Assembly: GCA_951213105.1 (NCBI GenBank) | Contig: OX578136.1 | Coordinates: forward strand, 152,478,678-152,542,677 | Direction: 5' to 3' | Length of the DNA stretch: 64,000 nucleotides | Source of the DNA: Amaurobius ferox | Taxonomy: Eukaryota; Arthropoda; Arachnida; Araneae; Amaurobiidae | Shown: in pieces, positions 60,801 through 64,000 of the stretch | How the letters are laid out: each line of letters begins with the position of its first letter | How positions within the stretch are numbered: the stretch's first letter is position 1 | Notes under the pieces: model-generated | What the model saw: only the letters and a program-made list of their open reading frames with translations | The model's database searches: none | What the model was told of the DNA's origin: nothing | Translations under genes and position numbers: made by a program

Positions 60801-63800
60801 AAATTATCATCAATTTGACGAAAATTCTATATCTTGAAAAATGAAGTTACTTTTTTTTTTTTTTTCTTTTTTGTTAAATCTTGTTGATTTGTAAGAGTTA
60901 TTAATTTAATATTCTTGATTCAAATTATGGTGAGTATCATTGTTGATGCGACGGGTACGTTTTGCTAGGAAGTCTGGAGGGTCTTAAATTATTACATTTC
61001 ATTAATGGGTGGTATAGTGCATATGTCTGTATAGGGGTTGTACAGTAATATTATAAAATATTTGGGGCCAAACTAGGGAGGTGAACAAATAGAAAGTTGT
61101 CTTTTCCATATCTATATGCATTTTTATATCTATAAAATCATAGAAACTAAATAAACGCAAATGCAGGAACAAAAATAATATTATGTACACCCAAGACTGC
61201 AGCAGAGGTGAAGTTAAAACCTGCTCATCTGAAAGCAGAAAGAGAAACATTCTAACCAATTCAACAACATAGAGCTAACATGCAAATTGAAGTGATTCAA
61301 AACACAACAAAATTATCCCAAGCAGCCGTGACAGATCTCAACAATACAGAGTCTAAACACCACAGAAAAGCCCTAAAAAGCTAAGAAACAAAATGACAGA
61401 GCACCCAGTTAAACAGTAGGGAAGAAAGGAAGCATTGGGTAAGATATTAATTAAAATAACTGGATTCGTCTGAATATGAAAGTCTTAAAAATATCAATAT
61501 CAACGAATATTTTTGAGTAATACTTATTTTACTCAAAACGATAAGTCCAACTTTGTTGAGCAATAGAAAATGTTACGTTGTTTAGACACAATGTTCATGT
61601 TCATGTATACGAAAATATTAAGTGCACATTTAGTTCGGCCATATATAGCAGACCGTACTACAAGGAATTTTGTATGTATGACCCAACTTATGGAAACATT
61701 TATAGGACCTTGCATAATGAGAAAAATCAAGCTCATAACCCAGAGTAAATACAATGTTGAAATTCAATTTTGTATGGACTTTAGCAATTTGCTGTTTGAT
61801 TAATATAAATAGTAAGATGATATTATAACCAAAATCTCAATAAGTTTTCCCCGAAAGGTTTAGAAAATGTTTCAATAGCGCGATCAACAATATCAGGGGG
61901 AGAGAACCAGGATTAACAGCAACAGCTGTTTGATGATTTCAGAATTTAACAAATCCAGAGTGAAACAATTGTTGTTGAGAACGATTCACAAACGTTTAGA
62001 AAGCGGTGATTTTTAGTTACGTATATAGTGAGCATTTTATGCTGGTATAGAGACCAAAAAGATTTACGAAAAATCAATGAGAAATTCATCAGCATGACAG
62101 GGGACTAAAACATCCAGAAAGTAAGACAATTGTAAGCCTATGTCATAAGTACATTGGAAACAAAAATTAATAAAATATAAAATGAACAAAATATCATCAT
62201 CATCATTGAGATCGAGATCAAACAGAGCAAAACTGGCATAGCGAGTATAGAAAGCAAATTAAAGGATTTCAAAAGCTTATCTTTAAAAATGCATAGAAAT
62301 ACCACAGAATGGGATACGAATAATTAAAAAGTAATCATATTGTTACTTAGGAATCGTGTCTGTACTCTCAGGATAAAAAGTGAGTCAGTATTTCTTTATA
62401 ACTAATGCTTTTATTTAAAAACACCAATAAACGTAAACAGGAACAGCTACAACTTTAAAACTATAGCTAATAACTTTATAGCTATCTCAGAAGGTTACAT
62501 ACCAACTGTCAGGTGCATAAAACAACAATTAAATGCTCAAATATACAAAAAAGAAAATTATATTCTAGACACTGACGTATTCATACTCATATACTCGTAT
62601 TTCTTCGACTACTACCATGCCAATTCATTCCAACTAAACAGTGTGTTGTTCAACATATGTTCAGATCTTAAAACGTGTTTTTCAGTCTAAATCTGAAATT
62701 TAAAGTTTTCTGTTCGCTCCACAAAATATCTTTATGGAGCGAATATTTTCTTGTGACATCTTGATTATGATCCTAAGGCACTTTTTAATGAGGTATCAAA
62801 TTTGTCGGTCTGTCTCCATAAATGCTCGAAAATTATGACACATAGCAAGTTTTCTTACCACTGCTGGTATCGGCTTTTTCATGGTGGTGAACACATAAGA
62901 CGTGCGAGACCGGTTCATGGATGCTGTTATCTGCAATGGGTGTGTGATCTGAATTTTGGAAACGTTCCCTGTAGATTGGTTATGTGGGTGTGAGGAACAC
63001 TGTTATTTTCGAGGCATTTTCCATAGCATCCAGCGAAGTCATACACCTCGGGACCTATATGAAAGCAAAGCTATATATAAGCAAAGCTATAAAATCAGTC
63101 AACACGCTCTAATTTCGGCGAAATGCACCCATTCCAGCCGTCATCAGAGCGGGTAGAAGATAATCTCGTATACGGATACGAGGGTGGTCTGTGACGAGAG
63201 GAGCATGAGAAAATTCCAGAGGGACTTAGCACAGGGTGGTCTTGAAATAGGAAAGTGGAATATATATGCAAAAAAGACGCGCAATTGAGAGACGCCCGAC
63301 GTTTTTCGACGAGTTAGGTCGCACGTATCGAGTTCTCCAGCCGACGTAGCGAAGGGGACTCACATGCCTCAACCAGCAGAGGGTTGTTTTGTACATTATT
63401 ATGCAACGTTATGATAGAATAAATGTTTGTGTTTTATTTGCAAACTTTGTCTGATTATTCAAGCCTTGAGAAATTCATTTATTTTAGCCCTATTTCACGG
63501 ATTCGACAACTTATGAAACTCGGAGAGGAAACGGTCACGTATTGTACCGGTGCATTCTTATCGGTATGCACCAAAGGATCAAGCACTACTGAAATAATAT
63601 CAGCGATGATGCAGGAAGGAGATCAAATCAACGAGTTCATAACAGTGAGCATGAAGTTGCAAAGGACTTTCATGTTGAATTACACCCCATGAAAATTTAG
63701 ATGTATATTTAAACAGAAATAAAATAAGAAATGTTAATATAAATTTATTTGAAATCCAATACAGAACAGGTTTTAGAAATGTTTTTATTCTCTCTCTTTT

Positions 63801-63913
63801 CTTTTTACTTTCTATTTCAGTCGGGTTGAATGACTACTACAGTATTGTTGACGCAAAGTACGACGAGTACGTGGTTTTCTACTTCTGCGACACCTTGTGG
63901 TACTTTAAAATAG
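52872..63913 (+). CDS. Secreted lipocalin (ApoD-like), exons 1-4, 3' end beyond window
   Basis: A spliced gene: join of 52872-52985, 56882-57015, 60618-60700 and 63821-63913, all with GT-AG introns and matching phases (0, 2, 1). The visible product is 141 residues; the family usually has 170-200, so one or more exons lie past the window. Residues 1-18 are a signal peptide (hydrophobic core FVLFLSLASA). Residues 39-51 hold the lipocalin signature G-x-W (LEGKWYEYARFPN). Residues 124-133 hold the second signature (YDEYVVFYFC). Cys23, Cys61 and Cys133 can form the usual disulfides. Likely N-glycosylation sites are Asn81 (NET) and Asn93 (NMT). Lipocalins of this type bind small hydrophobic ligands such as pigments, lipids or pheromones outside cells; the ligand here is unknown. 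The introns are 3.1-3.9 kb and full of mobile elements. Confidence 0.88.
53355..53645. repeat. Rpt-6 copy in lipocalin intron 1
   Basis: Diverged partner of 17625-17912; shares ATATACGCGTTTTG, GTATTTATTGCCT, AATCACTTTTATT and similar words. Confidence 0.6.
54005..54933 (+). mobile_element. Rpt-1 copy e with a ~33-bp flanking duplication
   Basis: Reference copy for the family. Starts TCTGATGTGGGCAACACATG, carries (CA)n at 54774-54801 and ends TATATAAGGAAAGTAA. The sequence TAACATTAAGGGAATTTCAA plus ATT and an A run occurs just before (53971-54004) and just after (54934-54966). It sits in lipocalin intron 1. Confidence 0.82.
55709..56626 (-). mobile_element. Deleted mariner-type element with transposase end fragments
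   Basis: Terminal inverted repeats of ~170 bp: 55709-55880 and 56445-56626 (CAGGGTGATTATAATTAAAG on both sides), with TA outside each. On the minus strand near 56209-56108 a frame reads MTLSLKNRALLAKFFYQNGD and CALTALRRF, the helix-turn-helix start of mariner-type transposases. At about 56060-55977 VVKHAVLRFQLAAEYGGRHI plus EHFL is their usual C-terminal end. The catalytic middle is missing. A minisatellite of ATGCCTAGTCATAGTGC units (56278-56390) lies between the head and the right arm. Confidence 0.85.
56882..57015 (+). CDS. Lipocalin exon 2 (G-x-W signature)
   Basis: Preceded by TTGTTTCTGCAG and followed by GTAAGTAGG. Reads LEGKWYEYARFPN, YKERCNSQDMTVDGDG and FKTTFINE; ends in phase 2. 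More GC-rich than the introns, as real exons here are. Confidence 0.92.
57118..58140 (+). mobile_element. 5'-truncated LINE with RNase H, in lipocalin intron 2
   Basis: The 13-bp target duplication ACAGTAGATAGAG lies at 57105-57117 and 58141-58153. The copy starts inside the RNase H domain and ends in CAACAACAACA. The 3' ~60 bases (CCAAACAGTTACCTTACACC, TTTCTGGTAGGTCGGACGGT) are nearly the same as the tail of the 5S-headed SINE at 16273-16345. Dead on arrival because of truncation. Confidence 0.9.
57124..57846 (+). pseudogene. LINE ORF2 C-terminal fragment: RNase H and zinc knuckle
   Basis: Reads HGNTVFQAEISAIKVAIQWA, IFSDSLSSILAL and VKAHAGILGNEVADSHAK: the Glu, Asp, His and Asp of the RNase H active site are present. 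Then a C-terminal CPCNAFGDADHYVFSC (C-x-C-x7-H-x4-C), typical for the end of I/R1/Jockey-group ORF2 proteins. It ends in TGA at 57844-57846 without internal stops, so the insertion is young. The reverse transcriptase and endonuclease are absent through 5' truncation. Confidence 0.9.
58320..59530 (-). repeat. ~296-bp minisatellite, probably inside a minus-strand Helitron
   Basis: Units are anchored near 58463, 58758, 59056 and 59351 by 'CCATGTAC(A)AAATTTCAAGTC' words, followed by CGGCACCCCTAAA and TTGTACACTTTCTT. On the minus strand the region starts at 59530 with TCTATATATAATAAATACC, a Helitron-like 5' end. I found no matching 3' end. Confidence 0.65.
59638..60414 (+). mobile_element. Helitron (non-autonomous), with a second 5' end inside
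   Basis: Starts TCTATATATATAAAGAAGAA after an A and ends with the hairpin GAGCAACGCCGGG, then TAATCGCTG, then CTAG before a T: the Helitron A^T target pattern. A second TCTATAAAGAAGAAAAGTAT start at 60211 would define a 204-bp mini-Helitron (60211-60414). The inner block 59700-59960 matches Helitron copy A at 25040-25400 in reverse. Confidence 0.8.
60618..60700 (+). CDS. Lipocalin exon 3
   Basis: Acceptor TTTGCATTTCAG, donor GTGAGAAAC. Reads SGNEVSLYGNMTVTPTKPGK and VLVNLPA. Ends in phase 1. A beta-strand-rich part of the barrel. Confidence 0.85.
60760..61255. repeat. Rpt-4 copy b in lipocalin intron 3
   Basis: Starts just after exon 3 and matches 32560-33120 in word order. The 85-codon minus-strand frame at 61002-61259 is chance. 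Confidence 0.6.
61256..63820. other. Rest of lipocalin intron 3; nothing recognised
   Basis: Frames up to 89 codons (63423-63692) show no domain or splice pattern consistent with the lipocalin. A small inverted repeat, TTCGCTCCA..TGGAGCGAA, lies near 62713-62741. Confidence 0.45.
63821..63913 (+). CDS. Lipocalin exon 4 (second signature)
   Basis: Acceptor TTTCTATTTCAG, donor GTAAGTCG. Reads IGLNDYYSIVDAKYDEYVVF and YFCDTLWYFKI. Ends in phase 1, so at least one further exon must follow outside the window. Confidence 0.9.
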
Positions 63914-64000
63914 GTAAGTCGTCAGCCGATTACTTTAATTTGATATTGTTTTATAAGCTAATCGGTAATTTTTTTAAACCGCATTAATTTTTTTTCTAAA

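Noticed and set aside
63423..63692. 89-codon frame as an extra lipocalin exon
   Set aside because: No lipocalin similarity and no matching splice phase; exon 3 joins exon 4 cleanly without it.

Overview
This is eukaryotic nuclear DNA, AT-rich, with long introns, many (TA)n and (CA)n microsatellites and very little host coding sequence. Most of the window is mobile-element debris. A Tc1-type transposase remnant, tRNA- and 5S-derived SINEs, Helitrons and an ApoD-like lipocalin gene fit an arthropod. A chelicerate such as a spider is my guess, not something the sequence proves.

Layout. 1-6637 is a giant near-perfect palindrome whose arms each carry one divergently oriented gene for a protein with a PC4-like DNA-binding segment and a Cys/His cluster. 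The left copy is open over 383 codons; the right copy has a premature stop. 6640-12900 holds short tandem repeats, a tRNA-like SINE fragment, a ~1 kb interspersed repeat (called Rpt-1 here) and a deleted mariner-type element. 12955-15495 is copy 1 of a YVDD reverse-transcriptase element lying between (TA)n tracts. 16273-22109 holds a 5S-headed SINE, Rpt-1 copy b and a SINE nested in a SINE. 22808-25418 is two Helitrons in a head-to-tail row. 25735-28016 holds Rpt-1 copy c inside a duplicated segment, then a SINE with a perfect target duplication. 28368-30310 is a decayed Ty3/gypsy-type LTR element. 33253-35968 and 39163-40431 are RT-element copies 2 and 3, again between (TA)n tracts. 41868-42701 is a 419-bp tandem duplication containing a 27-bp hairpin. 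43925-47400 is a dead Tc1-type element split by a hAT element with a perfect 8-bp target duplication. 49604-52454 holds another SINE, a 240-bp tandem duplication and Rpt-1 copy d.

52872 to beyond the window end is the one recognisable host gene: a secreted lipocalin, with four exons visible (52872-52985, 56882-57015, 60618-60700, 63821-63913) and its 3' end missing. Its introns carry Rpt-1 copy e, a deleted mariner-type element, a 5'-truncated RNase H-bearing LINE, a ~296-bp minisatellite and Helitrons.

How the parts fit: the LINE tail in lipocalin intron 2 is nearly identical to the 3' tail of the 5S/tRNA SINE at 16.3 kb, so a SINE and the LINE type it probably depends on are both visible here. 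The palindrome is the best candidate for something undescribed. An assembly fold-back artefact must be excluded first, although at least ten differences between the arms argue against a simple copy error.
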